Shown piece by piece: positions 1 to 12,310 of a DNA stretch of 64,000 nucleotides. The translations under genes and the position numbers were made by a program. This DNA is from Parascedosporium putredinis. Taxonomy: Eukaryota; Ascomycota; Sordariomycetes; Microascales; Microascaceae. Numbering within the stretch: the stretch's first letter is position 1; the number at the start of each line of letters is the position of its first letter. The stretch spans positions 682,001 to 746,000 of the forward strand of contig CASHTG010000008.1 in NCBI GenBank assembly GCA_949357655.1, written 5' to 3'. The notes under the pieces are model-generated. The model did no database searches, was not told the origin of the DNA, and was given only the letters and a program-made list of their open reading frames with translations.

Positions 1-210
1 AAGTGCTGATTCGATCCAGTTTATGGGCCCCCGCCTCCGGAGGCCGGTAATAGTAGCCGGTCGGGGGTGGGAGAGAGGGGAAAAGAGAGGCGACTGTGCC
101 AAGATATATTAATCCATCAAATCCCGACGTTTCCATAGGACCCTGGGCAACCCTTTATTTCCCGTGGGCCCCAATCTCATGCCCATTCGCTCTGTTCAAA
201 AACAGCATAC

Positions 211-2027
211 ATGTATGCAATGGAGCTTTTGCAATTCGCCCTCCTCTCTTCGTTGATTGTCCAGGCGGTGAGCGGTGTCGAGGTGCGCCAAAGCTGTAAT
301 CGCTCCACGTTTGAGCCACTCCTTGAGGAAGGCCAATCAATCGAGAACATCGATGTCGTGAATAAGGGCGGGAGCTATGGCGAGGGCGACGAGAACTTGG
401 GGTTCCCTAAAGCGCCGCCGGCTTACCGGAGCTGTGCGCTGTGACGGTGCGCGTGATCTCGTCGCCCAAGTCGGCCTACCGCTTCGGTATCTTCTTACCG
501 ACGGAGTGGAATTCGCGGTTTCTGACGGTGGGTAATGGTGGTTTTGCTGGCGGCATTAACTGGCTGGACATGGGCCCAGGTAAGAACAGCGAATAGTCGT
601 CGCGTTCTTTTCTCTCCTGGCCGCATCCATCGATGCGTGCTGTGCTATGCACGACCGCTCACACAAAAGTATAGGTTCCAACTATGGCTTCGCAACCATA
701 TCCACCGACACGGGCCACAACTCCAACTCATCCGACCTAGCCTGGGCGCTAGGAAACGAGCAGATGCGCATCGACTGGGGCTGGCGCGCCATCCACGGCA
801 GCGTCACGCTCGGCAAGGAATTTGTCCGGGCCTACTACGGAGAAGGGTCCAGCTACTCGTACTACAGCGGATGCTCGACCGGGGGCCGCCAGGGCCTGCG
901 CGAGATACAGGAATTCCCCGACAGCTTCGACGGGGCGATGATCGGGGCGCCGGCGTGGGACCCGACGCTCATGAACTCGTACGTGACGCAGGTGGGCATG
1001 TACAACCTGCCCGCCGACGACCCCAAACACATCAAGAAGGAGATGCTCGAGGTCATCGCCGCCGAGGCCGTCAAGCAGTGCGACCCGCTCGATGGGGTGC
1101 AGGACGGCATCATTAGCGCGCCGGAGCTGTGTGACGTCGACTACACGGCGCTCTCGTGCGACCGCAAGGATATCGCGCCCGACAGGTGTCTGACGGGGCA
1201 CCAGATCCACACGATTAACAAGATGTACGGGGATTTCTACTCTCCCGTGGCGCGTTCGTGTGGACGGGCTATGACCACGGGTCCGAGGTGCAGTGGGCGA
1301 CCGTCATCGGGGCCGATAAGCCGTCGGCGTTTGGCTACGAGTTCCAGCGCTACTTTGTCTACGACGATCCGGATTGGCCGTGGGAAGGGTTCAACTTTTC
1401 GGTGCTGGAGGAGACGGTGCGCCGGAATCCCGGGCAGGCGCGCGCCGCGAGGTACGACTTGTCCGATTTCAAGGCGCGCGGCGGCAAGGTGGCGCTCTAC
1501 CACGGCATGGCGGACGGTCTGATCCCCACGCGCTCCTCCAAGCTGTACTACGACCGTGTGTCCGAGGCTATGGGGGTCCGCCTACCGACTTCTTCCGCTA
1601 CTTCCCCGTTCCCGGCATGCAGCACTGTTGGACTACCGTCGTGGACGCGCCGTGGCACTTTGCCGGTGCTTTCCAGGCCGGGGCCGTCGGCAACGAGACG
1701 TGGTCCGTTCCGGGGTTCAGCGATCCGCAGCACGATATGCTCCTCGCCTTGATGGATTGGGTGGAGAAGGATACCCCCATCGATTCGGTCATCGCCACCA
1801 CGTGGGAGACGGCCAACGACACTTCCTCGGGCGTGCTACGGCAGCGGCCTATTTGCGCGTTTCCCGAAAAGGCGGTGCATGACGGCAAGGGAAACATTAA
1901 TGATGCATCGAGCTGGAGGTGTGGAGAAGAGGATGATAGTGCGGCTCTGGGTCAGTCAGCGACGCTATCTAAGTGGGCGAGCGTGGGTGTTGCGGCGGTC
2001 CTTGGGGCTTGGGTGCTGTGGGCATGA
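211..2027 (+). CDS. Tannase / feruloyl esterase family secreted hydrolase
   Basis: Likely hydrolyses ester bonds in tannins or feruloylated plant polymers outside the cell. Two exons: 211-579 and 675-2027, with a GTAAGA..ATAG intron that joins a G to a GT at phase 1. Repairing the breaks gives about 574 residues, the usual family length. An N-terminal hydrophobic signal peptide follows Met1. The family's CS-D-HC triad is visible: GCSTGGR (nucleophile Ser with its Cys), DGLIPT (Asp) and GMQHCW (His-Cys). The C terminus ends in a hydrophobic stretch with almost no charged tail, resembling a GPI-attachment signal, which is unusual for a tannase. Three frame breaks lie near 424 (TT for an expected TTT), 1248 (GG for GGG) and 1572-1576 (one G short). 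All motifs survive around them, so I read the gene as intact and the breaks as sequence error. Family call is firm; the substrate is not determinable. Confidence 0.88.
580..674 (+). other. Intron of the tannase gene
   Basis: GTAAGA donor and ATAG acceptor, 95 nt. Splicing joins the glycine-rich active-site entry segment in frame, ending one exon at MGPG and starting the next at SNYGF, which is the conserved order in the family. Confidence 0.8.
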
Positions 2028-5000
2028 CTCGCTGCTGGGGGCGGGAGGAGATAGGAAACTTGGTAATAGTGCTCGATGATTCAGTTCTAATGGAAATCCC
2101 AACCCGTTGTGGTCTTCGTGCTGTTTAATGGAAGAAGCGCTTTTTATGCACTCCTACCTACGCATCTTACGCATAATCTATGCGTCGTAGGACTGATGTG
2201 AACCTCGCCTGGATATGGAAATAATCATTCTTTTCTACAGAGAAACTCGTGCTTTGATTAGTCCTGCCCTGCGTAGTGAAAGTCTAGATGAGACTACTGT
2301 AGGTTTCTTTGGGACTGCCGTCCTGGACAAGATCCGAAACCGCCAGATGGAAACCGTCTCGACATAGTGGACCCTTGCTAGGTGGCGTAGGTTCCAACAT
2401 CTATAAGTGCCAGCAGAGATATACGGTACATTTAATTTCTGCTTGAGAACCCATCGGTGTTTTAGTGCGGTCCTATAGCCCGGTACCTGGTCGTGAGACA
2501 CGAGAGCTAGACACCAATTACGTGTAAGAGAAAACGCCACGCGCGATACCCCAACTCGCCCATACAACCTGGGAGACGAAAGCGTCGGTCTGCCATGCTA
2601 ACGTCAACCAGGATTTGACGGTAGTGTGGGCTAGCATGTTATTTAGGGAGAAGAAGGTTACGTTTGACGTGGAGGAAGCATGTAAAGAGGTATCCTTCGT
2701 GTTATACGCTTGCACTTGGCGTTGGTGTTCTAGGATCTCGCCTGCATCTCGTTCAGAGCGGATTCTAGATGCTTGAGGTCTCCCTGCTTGTATCTATGGG
2801 TCTATCGATGTTGGTGAGCGTAGCATGAAGTGAACGGCATCCCAATCAGCGCCAAGGCTCACAATCTCGAAATGAGTGTATTTCGGGTCACGGCATGCGA
2901 GCTGACTGCCTACTTCGTGAGGTAAAAGCTCAAGACCTACAGAGGAGGAGCAATTCGATGTTTCGGATATGGCAAAAGAAATTGAAGCAAAGGCGGTCTC
3001 TCCTCGCCGAGTCCTCGAGGCCAAAAGAAGATGTAGGCAGTGTGAGCATGCAAGCAGACGGATAACGCACTCTTCATGAAACCTCGAGGATCTCTGATGG
3101 CGTTGACCTCTGTGCGCATTTAGTGTTCTGTAGAGACTTCTAGAAGACGTAGAACGAGCTCTATATTGCGTGCAAAGAACAAAACGCCTGCTTCCATCTT
3201 TTCCTCTTCCCTTTGCCTGTGCAGAATTACCCGTGGCGAACCACTTCCGCATGTGGGGGTCGTCTGGATCTGGCTAAGTTGGGTCGTAGTATTAACCGAA
3301 TATCCATACTTGTCAAATTGAAGGGACGCGTGTTCATAAAGTCCACCAAAGAGCAGAATGTTGCTAATGGGCGACGCATTCAAGAGTAGATAATTACTAG
3401 ATATTCCATAGAAAAAGAACGGGGATTAAGATGGACGGGCATTAGTTCCTTTGTCTATCTGACTCTCCTGCCCTTGGACGATGGTCAAAATTGCACTCGA
3501 AAATTGACGGCAGAAAGATTCTTTGGGGGATTTCCTCTCATCGAAAAGAATCCTGGCGTAAGACGGCTCTTTCAAGACAGTTGGGGATCTAGATTTTCGA
3601 TATTCTATATGCTGTATGGTATTGATTAAGAGATCGCCCTGGCTAAAATACCCGGGCTAAAAGCCTACACAATCCTCCCCGCTTGGCGGAATCCAGATTT
3701 CCTTTGTGTATCTGAGCAGCCGCTTAACGGCCTCTTTGTCTCTCGCAATCTGACCCGAGCTTGCAGCAGGACAATTGAACTGACAGCAGATCGTCTCCAA
3801 CTTACCGGGATCGCCCAACCCACGCCCGCATCCGTCATCAATCAAGGCCTTCTCTGGTCTAGGACTTGGCATCTGCCCTTTTATGCCCTCGTTTCCGCGC
3901 CCTTCGCTTTCCTTTTTGGCTTTTGTCCTTCCTGGAAGCCCCGTTCAGCCTGCAAAGCGCCCTGTAAGCCAGACGGCTAATGCCCATGCAAAAGGAAGGA
4001 AAACGGGTAGGTAGGGTAAGAGGCCGCGAAATATAAGCTCACCCCGATGACGCGTGTTGGGTTCTTATTCTTTGGATCCGCCTCCAGATGCGGGCAGCCC
4101 TCCCCCTCTACCGGAAACAGCTTGCGTACCTCCGCATCCGCCGCACTCAAAAGAAAACTGGGTGCCGAGAACAACCAAGGCTCTTACGCCCATCCCGCGC
4201 GGGTGGGGCCCCATCAACCTCGATCGGGGTATGAGCTACAGGGCACCGTTCGATTTTGGGGTAAGATGGTGGGGGGGGGGGGAGAGGTTAAACTCGAAAA
4301 AGTTGGAGACGGAGGGCTCAAGGGTAGTACTGTTATCTTCTTCTTTTCCTCTCTCCCGTCCAAATCCCAGCGTCCCCCGCTCTCTTTCGTGATCGAACGG
4401 CTCGACTGTGGGGCGAGCATCTCCGGCTCTGGCAGTGTGTAAGAGGCAGGCAGATCGACGTGAAAAAGCCTGCGTCACTCCCGGGTCCCACATGGTGAAG
4501 ACAACTACCGGCAAAGAAATCTAGAAAAGTTGCATGCGTGCGTTGCTTACGACGCATGGAAACAAGCTGCAAACAAAGGCCCCATTGATGCACATCGTGG
4601 TCCCACGAGAAATCCGTCAATCTATATGTCCTAACATCAAAGACGTGCTCGACCTGCCGCGTTCCTTCTTCCATCGACCCCAGTTAGTTTTGTTCTCTTT
4701 CGTTTCCTTTTTGCCCACGCCTTGGTATCACACAACTCACGGCTAAAAGGGGAAGCGAAGGAGGAGCACCATTCACCGGCCGCGGGGAGGAAGCAAAGAG
4801 AAAGAGACAAATGCTCGGGGGCCCGTCCTGAAAATAGCTGCGGATCTGCAGAGCCTCCAATACATACCCGGCCGCTCCCGCCGCTGCTTTTTCCATTCCA
4901 TTGCGCTCGCGCTGACGCCAATCCTTTCCCCGGCTCATGCTCTACCCCGTCCCTTCCATCTTGGCAACCACGCGCAGGGCGGATATTGGATTGCATTTTT

Positions 5001-5391
5001 CGTGCGATATTAGGCCTTTCTCTCCACCTTGGCCGGGCTGCAGCTAGAACTGGTCAAGGCGGACGCTGCATGCTCTTCTCTTTCTATTTCGCGAATGAGA
5101 GCGCGCGCGCCATGCACATTTGGCTTATTTGAAGACTTTCATTCCTTCCTTCTAGCCGTGCAGAGTATAGGACGCTCCACAGTCATCGTTGGAGATCACG
5201 AAATCTAGCCCAGGCGATCATCGGCATGTGGAGAGGGTTCATGACGGGTCTAAAATGAGAACGCGCCCACCTTGATCATCATACGCCAAACCGCGCAGTC
5301 GCATTCCACTCCTACACTGCAGCTACGAGTCCTCCATCTCCAAGACCTAGATCTATTCCCGAGAGGTCCCTTATTCACAACATCGTTCACC
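2028..5391. other. Gene-free stretch with possible relic sequence
   Basis: No open frame here carries a recognisable domain. Between about 2240 and 3420 both strands show short, stop-interrupted frames that look like decayed coding sequence, but I could not assign a family. From about 3900 onward the DNA is pyrimidine-rich and promoter-like, including a 12-base G run at 4271-4282. The last 200 bases are probably the leader of the spherulin-4-like gene. Confidence 0.5.
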
Positions 5392-6170
5392 ATGGTATCC
5401 ATACTCCTACCTCTCTACATCTATCCCACAGCAGGGTCATGGGAGCCCCTGCTGTCCGTGGCGCAAAGCCACCCCGGCATCTCCTTCACCGTCGTCGTCA
5501 ACCCCAACAACGGACCCGGTACCACGCCTCTACCGGACGACAACTACGTCGAGGCCCTCGCGAGCTTCAAGTCCCTTCCCAACGTACACCTGATAGGCTA
5601 CGTCTGCTGCTACTACGGCGACCGCGACACCGACCTCATCGAGGACGACATCTACATCTACAGCCAATGGGAGTCCGAGCTCGCCACCCTCGGCCAGACC
5701 GGCGTGTCCGTCGACGGCATCTTCTTCGACGAGGTGCCCGCCGAGGTCGAGTACGTCGAGTTCATGGGCAACATATCCACCTACGCCCGCCGCGCCTGGG
5801 CCCCCAGGGCGGCTCCACCGTCATCTTCAACCCGGGCGTCATCGTCGACGAGGCCTTTTACAGCCAAGCCGACCTCGTCGTCGCCTTTGAGGACACAGAG
5901 CTCAACCTCGACGATTTTCTCGAGGCCTCGGATGATCTGTCGGCCCAGAACCGCGCCAAGTCCGCGGCTATTGTCCACACGTACCAGGGCACGGCGGAGG
6001 GTTTGGCCGACCTGGTCGACGAGATACGGGAGGCTGGGCTGGGCGGCGTGTTCGTCACGGACCAGACGGGCGGGGTGTATAATGAGTGGCCGGACTGGTG
6101 GGATTCGCTGATTGAGATTGTGCGCGTGTTTCCCGATACAGTGGCGACGAAGCTGAAGACGCTCAAGTAA
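5392..6170 (+). CDS. Spherulin-4 (spherulation-specific family 4) / GH135 Sph3-like protein
   Basis: Member of the family that includes Aspergillus Sph3, an endo-hydrolase acting on galactosaminogalactan. Single exon; about 259 residues after repair. The start at 5392 (CACCATGG context) gives the family N terminus, beginning a beta strand with LLPLYIYP. A conserved acidic pair lies in the GIFFDEVP segment (about D113/E114), the place expected for catalytic residues; NPG and VTDQTGG segments typical of the family follow. There is no signal peptide at this start, unlike secreted or anchored Sph3, so it may be cytoplasmic or have an unseen upstream exon. One frame break at 5798-5800 (GGG where GGGG is expected) separates two perfectly conserved halves. 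Its neighbour downstream is an Agd3-like deacetylase of the same polysaccharide pathway. Confidence 0.87.
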
Positions 6171-9100
6171 AAGGAAAAAGAGAAAAGCAAAAACAGCAAA
6201 AGTGTTTGATCTGGTTCTTTGGCACGTGTACTTTTTCCCTCCGGCCTTTTTATGCGGTTCTCTTTCCCGTTTGATGTTCCTGGCCAGGTTTGCTTGAATA
6301 GTTCCCGTTCAGGTTTGTTGTTCTATAGACCGATTGTCGAGTGATTGACCTTTGTTAGCTTCAATTGTATATAATATCAGCACTAATGAAATACATATGC
6401 CATAACAATAAAGGGCACGAGACATCCCATCTTCCCATTGTTAGGTGAAGCCCATGGAGTTGTTTTGGTCGAGGTCTTGGACTAGATATTGTTGACCAGG
6501 CTTGGCAGGCGGGTGATGGGATAGGATCAAAGGGCGCATGGTTAAGATTGGGCTTGCCGTAGAGGCTATAGATGAGAATGACGCGAGGAATCTGCAAAAG
6601 CGGTCGGGCCACGATGGGTCACAGAGACGGAAAATGGAGGCATGCTTTCTGGACTGAACGAATGTATAGGCGGCCGTCACCACCTAGCATTCGAATAACC
6701 TGACCAAGGCCCGAGCTGAGGCTGCAAAGGCGGGCGGTGCTACGACGAGAGGAATGATAAAAGAGCAACAATATAGCAGCACGTATAGGCGCAGACATCC
6801 AATACATATACCATCTGTGCTGCTGGTCGGCCGTCTGAGAATCCTTGACGTGGAAGTTACCAATGGCGGCGCTCGATAGCCGAGAACCGAGTCGCGGACC
6901 GCTTCATAAACACTCCGATGTGCGAGGGTGTCACGCATCTCTGTTATGATATGGAGAGGGGGCCGCCACAAGGCTCGCAGGATGGTATCAGAAAGTCAAA
7001 GGTGCATCTCGGGAATTCGATAGGTCTACAGGAAGCAGAGGAGGGCAGATGCGTCATCGGCCTCTGCTAGGACGGGGTGGCTGTGGCGGGCCGTGGCTAC
7101 ACAAGGCTAGCTTCTGACCACCATCCAGCTACGCATACATATACGACGCGGAATCTCAAGAGGAAGACATTTTAAACGATCAATCTATGCAATAATCCTT
7201 GCATATAGAGAAGGCGGGGAAGAGGCCAGCACTGCAACGTTGTCTTTGATCTTGCGGGTGGTTCGCCCTGGCACTGGTTTACGATTCGTCTTTGTTCTTG
7301 CCTTCTCTTCCTCTATCGACGCGATGGAGTGGATTGGAATGGCCGATTTGAAGGGGTCCGAAATTCCTTTGGGGAGGGATGGGTGGCTGGTGCCGGAGAG
7401 CCGTTCACCTCCGTCCGGGGCCGCGTACTGGTCGGGGCCGTGAGGAAAGGATCGGCGGTCATGATCTAGTCTAACCAAATCTGGAGTGTGGTCTCTCGAC
7501 CATTCGCTCTTTTTGTTACACCGTCTTGCAGGCTTGCCTTTATGGGGAGAATGTTCAAAGAGCAAGGAAAAAGGGAAAAAGAAATGCAGGAGAGGAACAC
7601 CCTCGATGGATTGGTAGAGATGGCCTGCGAAAAGCCAGCAAATTGGTAACATTCACAATGTACATGTGCGATCTACAAGACGAGTCAATCCCATTTATTA
7701 CGAATGGATTTAAATGGATCCGCTGGATTAGTTTTTGCCCTTGCGACCCGTGTGCATAGCTGAATGAGAGAATGAGAGAGAGAAGAGAGAGCGAGCCGAG
7801 TCCCGACACTGGCATGGCTCGATTGTGAAGACATGTACTCTCCAGATTGACGCCTCCATGGAATAATCTCGCCGAGTAGATTAAACCGCAAAGCCTGCTT
7901 CCTCGCCCCAGTTCGACCGTGGTCTCTGCTACACGTACAAAGGCACACGCGCACACAAAAGAACGGGCCAAGCGTCCCCAGCGGCCAGTTCGGGTCCGGA
8001 TGTAATCTATCTGCTGGCCCAGCCCAATTAAACACTCATTCTCCCGGGAGGATCGCTGGGTTCACGGCCCAATGGGCGAGCGCGGGACTCGGGGAACCGT
8101 TCCTTTAGGCGAGACCTGCAGCCCGTCGTATTCCCGCTTCGTGGAATTTTCGATGTTGGCGCTGTATGCTATGCCTCGTCGACCTGTGCACTTTCGAGAG
8201 ACTTGCGCTTATGCTTCCCATGTCTTTTTCTTTTTCTTTTCTTTTTCGGGTTGTCTTTCCGGGCGGGCGCGGAGCCATCCTCCACTGTATGTGCCTTGCT
8301 GGCTTCTTTTCTTTTTCTTTTTTTTTTGTCGCTCCCAGGCGCAACTGAGGCTTTGCGGAGAATTTCCCCTGTCGCGAGCACGTACATCAAGCATCCTCCC
8401 CACGCTCGATCTCGCTGTCTCAGATCGAAGGAAAGCGTGCGGCCGTCAAGAAGCATCGCAACGACAAAGGTGCGACGCCTCGTCTCGTGCCATCGACGCA
8501 ACGCTTGTAGTCGTAAATCACTTGGTGGCTTCCCTTTTCTTTTTATTTCTTTTTTCGTCGTTCCTTCTCGGCCTCTTTTCCCCTTCATTCGCTTCGCCTT
8601 TCCCAGGTCTCCCCTCTGGGTCGTGGACACATCTTAGCCGTAGCGACATCAGCAAAACCGAACACGCATTTCTCGGTTCGGCTCATCCTTTTATCGTGGT
8701 ATGCCTTTGCCCCCGGATGAGCCCATGCGCCAAGAATCCAGCGACCGAGACAATATCAATTCGTAGGGTTCCATACCCGCGCGCGAGGGGGCCACATTGA
8801 AGCTCATTTTCTGCGTTCTTTTTTGTATTACTCCGAAAGCTCCCTTGTCCTTTAAACCGCACGTTGGGTTCCCCCTTTTACTTTTTCTGCAGTTTTATCT
8901 CACGCTAGCTATTCCCTCTTTTTTTACGTTCTTACCCTTACCGTCCCCTCCCTTTCCTTAGTGCGGTCAATTACTCCAGGATCCTCCTTCTGTGTGTGTG
9001 GGTGTCCTGTGGACTCGGTGCCTTGCACGCCCGTCGTCATCTGCTTTTTGTGTTCCTTGCACCTTTTCCTGCCTCCGACCTTGCATTTGCATTGCATGCT

Positions 9101-9478
9101 ACCTGCGCGGAACCAGCCTGCCGATTAGATTCGTTCAGCTGCCGTATACGCCGAGCGCCGCCACATCTCATCCCGTATCCGCCTAGACTCGTCCCTTTTC
9201 TCTTTGGTATATCTTTCGTCATTGCCTGCTCGAAAAGGATGTAATCGCGGACCAGGAAATCTCTTCAAACTTCCGCGCGTGAGCTTTTGCATCTCTAGCC
9301 TCCGCGCCATCTTTCCTCTTCTACCCTCTCCCCTCCTCTCCCTTGTCAGCATCCTCGGCTGAACGTCCACTATTCTTTCCCTACATCCTCACTCCTCCTC
9401 ACCTTCGATACCCCTCAGCCTCACACTTTTCTTTTCTTCTTTCCCCATAGAGCTGTGTCTATCCCCTTTTGATACCCA
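6171..9478. other. Long intergenic region, pyrimidine-rich leader of the Agd3-like gene
   Basis: No gene supported. The open frames in 8072-8800 on both strands are low-complexity products of TTTTC tracts. From about 8100 to 9470 the plus strand is strongly C/T-rich, which is typical of long promoters and 5' leaders in filamentous ascomycetes. The minus strand at 6360-6970 has short frames with a hydrophobic segment but no recognisable family. Confidence 0.5.
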
Positions 9479-12310
9479 ATGCGCCTCAGGCAGCTCTTCC
9501 CCGGAGCGGCGCTCCTCGCCCTCCAGGCCGCCCTAGCCAGCGCCCTCAGCACCTCCAGCACCGTCCTCATCTTTGCCAGGGACGAAGACTCCGGCAAGTC
9601 GGGCTCCTACGGCCTCCGCGGGTACGGCATCCCCTACGAGATCGTCATCGTCCCCGTCGAGGGCGTCGAGCTCCCGAGCTGCGAACCTCGGACACCGAGG
9701 GCATATATGGCGGCTTCATCGTCCTAAGCGAGGTCGGCTACGACTACGAGAACCAGTGGCGGAGCGCCCTCACCGACGAGCAGTGGCAGGTGCTCTATGA
9801 TTACCAAGGACAGTTTGGCGTGAGAATGGTGCGGTTGGATGTATTCCCGAGCGCCGCTTTTGGTACGTTGCAGCCAGAGAGTTTCTTCGTGCCACCTTGA
9901 ACCACCATTGCCCTTGCGCAGGGTGTATGGGGGTTTTGGTGGTGGGTGGAACTGGGATCCGAAAAGGCCGCTCGCTGACTCCGGGTAAACGTGAACAGGT
10001 ACCAAGACACAACACCCGGTGGGAGGTGGCTGCTGCGAAGAAGGCCAGGACCAACTCGTTAGCATCACCAACAGTACCGCCTTCCCCACAGCTAACCTTA
10101 AGACGTAAGTAACTTTTTTTTTTTTTTTTTTGGTGGTTTGCGTCCTCCCGCTCTGGACGGGAAGGTCCTTCTCATCCCTTGACCCTCGTCCTATGCAGAT
10201 ATCAGTTTCGTGAGCATGACTGACAAAATCCCCTAGCGACCAAGCTGTGAGCCTCCAAGGCATCTGGCACTACCCCGCCATCATCACCGACGACTCCATC
10301 GCCTGGGAGGTCGCAGGCTTTGGCCCCGCCGGCGAGTTCTTCGAGGAGCCCAGCACCGCCGCCATCATCAACCGCATCGACAACCATGAGCAAATGGTCT
10401 TTTTCATGGGCTGGGCCACCGATTGGGCCCTGGTCTCCAACTACCTGCAGCATGCCTACATCCACTGGATGACGCGCGGTCTCTGTAAGTCGGGAATATT
10501 TCCTTCCTCTCCCAGCCGCTTAACCTAGTGACCAGCGATCACTAATACCCTCTTCTTCCTCCTTCGCGCAGTCTCGGGAAATCGTAAGACGTACCTCAGC
10601 ACCCAAGTCGACGACGTGCACCTCGACACCCCGCTCTTCCAAGTCGACGGCGAGGGCCCCGAGTTCCGCATCATCACCGACGACCTCGACGCCCACAAGA
10701 CGTGGCAGGCCGGCCTCAACACGCGCCTGCCCGCGGGCTCCGACTACTTCATGGAAATGTGCCACAACGGCAACGGCGACATCATCGTGGCCACCGACGA
10801 CGACTTCGGCTGGGAGATTTGCGACCCCAACGAGGCCATCGACTACGAGTCCCCGCCCGATACCGATCTCGAGTTCATGAAGCCCCTTGGTACCGGCACT
10901 AGCCTGTGGCCCCCGACGCTCTTCGAATACCCGTGGTCGCTCGAGTGCTGCCAGGTCGACCCCCTCGCCTCGTGGTTCATGGTCCCCGAGAACCGTGACG
11001 CGTATGCCCACGTCTCCCATACTTTTACCCATCTCGAGCTCAACAACGCGACGTACGATGATGCGTGGCGCGAGATTGCTTTCAATAGAGAGTGGCTCAA
11101 CCAGGTCGGAATCGCTAATGGCTTGCGCTTCTCTCCTTCCGGCATCGTACCTCCGGCTATTACCGGCTTGCATAACGGCGACGTTATCCGCGCTTGGTTG
11201 GACAATGATATCCGACATGTGGTGGGGGACAACACGCGCCCCGCTCTTCGTAACAAGGTAAGTAGCTAGTTGCGAGAGGAAAAGGCTGGGGATAGTTGGT
11301 ACTACCGTTGAACTCTGCCACTTACACCACTTTCTTCTTAGGACAGCACTTTTTGGCCCAAAATCTCAAACGAGGAGGATAACGGCTTCCCCGGCCTCGT
11401 CATCATTCCACGGTGGGGTAAGTGTCCACAGACATTGGCAAATCCTTGACCAGGGAAAGAAAACCAGCTAATATTGTATCGCAGCTACCAACATCTACTA
11501 TAACTGCGCCTCTCCCGAGTGCACCGTAAACCAATGGAAGCACACCACCACCATTGGCGACGACGTCACCTTCGAGGACCTTATCCACAACGAGGTCCGC
11601 ACGAACGTCCGCTACCTTCTGGGCTTGCAGCACGATCCGTAAGTTGGCCCCTGGTCTAGCACTGTCCGAACGCAGGGCTTTTCTTCTTCTACGGTGTGGA
11701 ACGCAAGTCTAACATCCTTATAGTTACATGTTCCACCAGGCCAACATGCACCAAAGTGGCGTGGAGGAGGTGACCATCGGCGACCAGAGCGGTACCTTTT
11801 CCCTCCTTCAGATCTGGGTAGAGCACGTCACGCAGGAATTCACGCGTTTGTAAGTTGGCTCACAGCGCCAGAGTTGTCTTCCAATTCAATATTTCGGCGA
11901 ACAATTAACTGACCTGGACATTTCAGGACCAACTGGCCTGTCCTCACCTTGAAGCATGACGATATCGCGCAGCTATTCGTTGACCGTATGGCGAGAGAGT
12001 AAGCCTTGACCCCATCCTCGTTGCTGTTTTCATTACCGTGTGAGCTAACCAAGTACCATCAAACAGTCAATGTACCCCCAACCTGTCCTATAACTACTCC
12101 GAAGATGGTCTCTTCATCACCAGCGTGACAGTTACCACTACCGATAACACCTGCGACGTTCCGGTCCCTGTCACCTTCCCCGGAAGCGTCGAATCCACCG
12201 ACGGTGTCGGGTCGGAGGACAAGGTAGGGGATGAGCCACTAATTGTGTGGGTCACGATGGAGGGATCACCCGTCACCTTCACTCTCGCCGAGCCCGTGTC
12301 CCTGTGGTAA
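9479..12310 (+). CDS. agd3: Agd3-like secreted polysaccharide deacetylase (CE18 type)
   Basis: Homologue of the Aspergillus Agd3 deacetylase that partly deacetylates galactosaminogalactan, the cationic biofilm exopolysaccharide. Nine exons: 9479-9862, 9999-10104, 10237-10484, 10572-11257, 11342-11417, 11485-11638, 11724-11849, 11927-11998, 12067-12310; lengths plus one missing base give 698 residues exactly in frame. There is a cleavable signal peptide (MRLRQLF, then an Ala/Leu core). Conserved parts: LSEVGYDYEN and FGVRMVRLDV in the N-terminal domain; STQVDDVHL (Asp pair of a deacetylase motif 1); DLDAHKTW; SHTFTH with metal-type histidines; PAITGLHNGD and GDNTRP; YLLGLQHDPYMFHQAN; LTLKHDDIA. 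The single break is at 9673-9675 (CCC, one C short). Neighbouring the Sph3-like gene supports a role in GAG-type exopolysaccharide. Confidence 0.9.
10114..10131 (+). repeat. 18-base poly-T tract inside an intron
   Basis: An uninterrupted T run shortly after the GTAAGT donor of the second intron of the Agd3-like gene. It could affect splicing or be length-polymorphic; nothing more is visible. Confidence 0.8.

Noticed and set aside
2240..3420. Possible decayed coding region
   Set aside because: Short pieces look protein-like but stops occur in every frame and no family could be assigned.
6360..6971. Minus-strand frames with a hydrophobic stretch
   Set aside because: Three short frames that do not join through plausible introns; no recognisable domain.
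8072..8800. 242-codon plus-strand frame and several overlapping frames
   Set aside because: Low-complexity Phe/Ser/Arg readings of TTTTC tracts, open on both strands, with no conserved motif. It looks like leader DNA.
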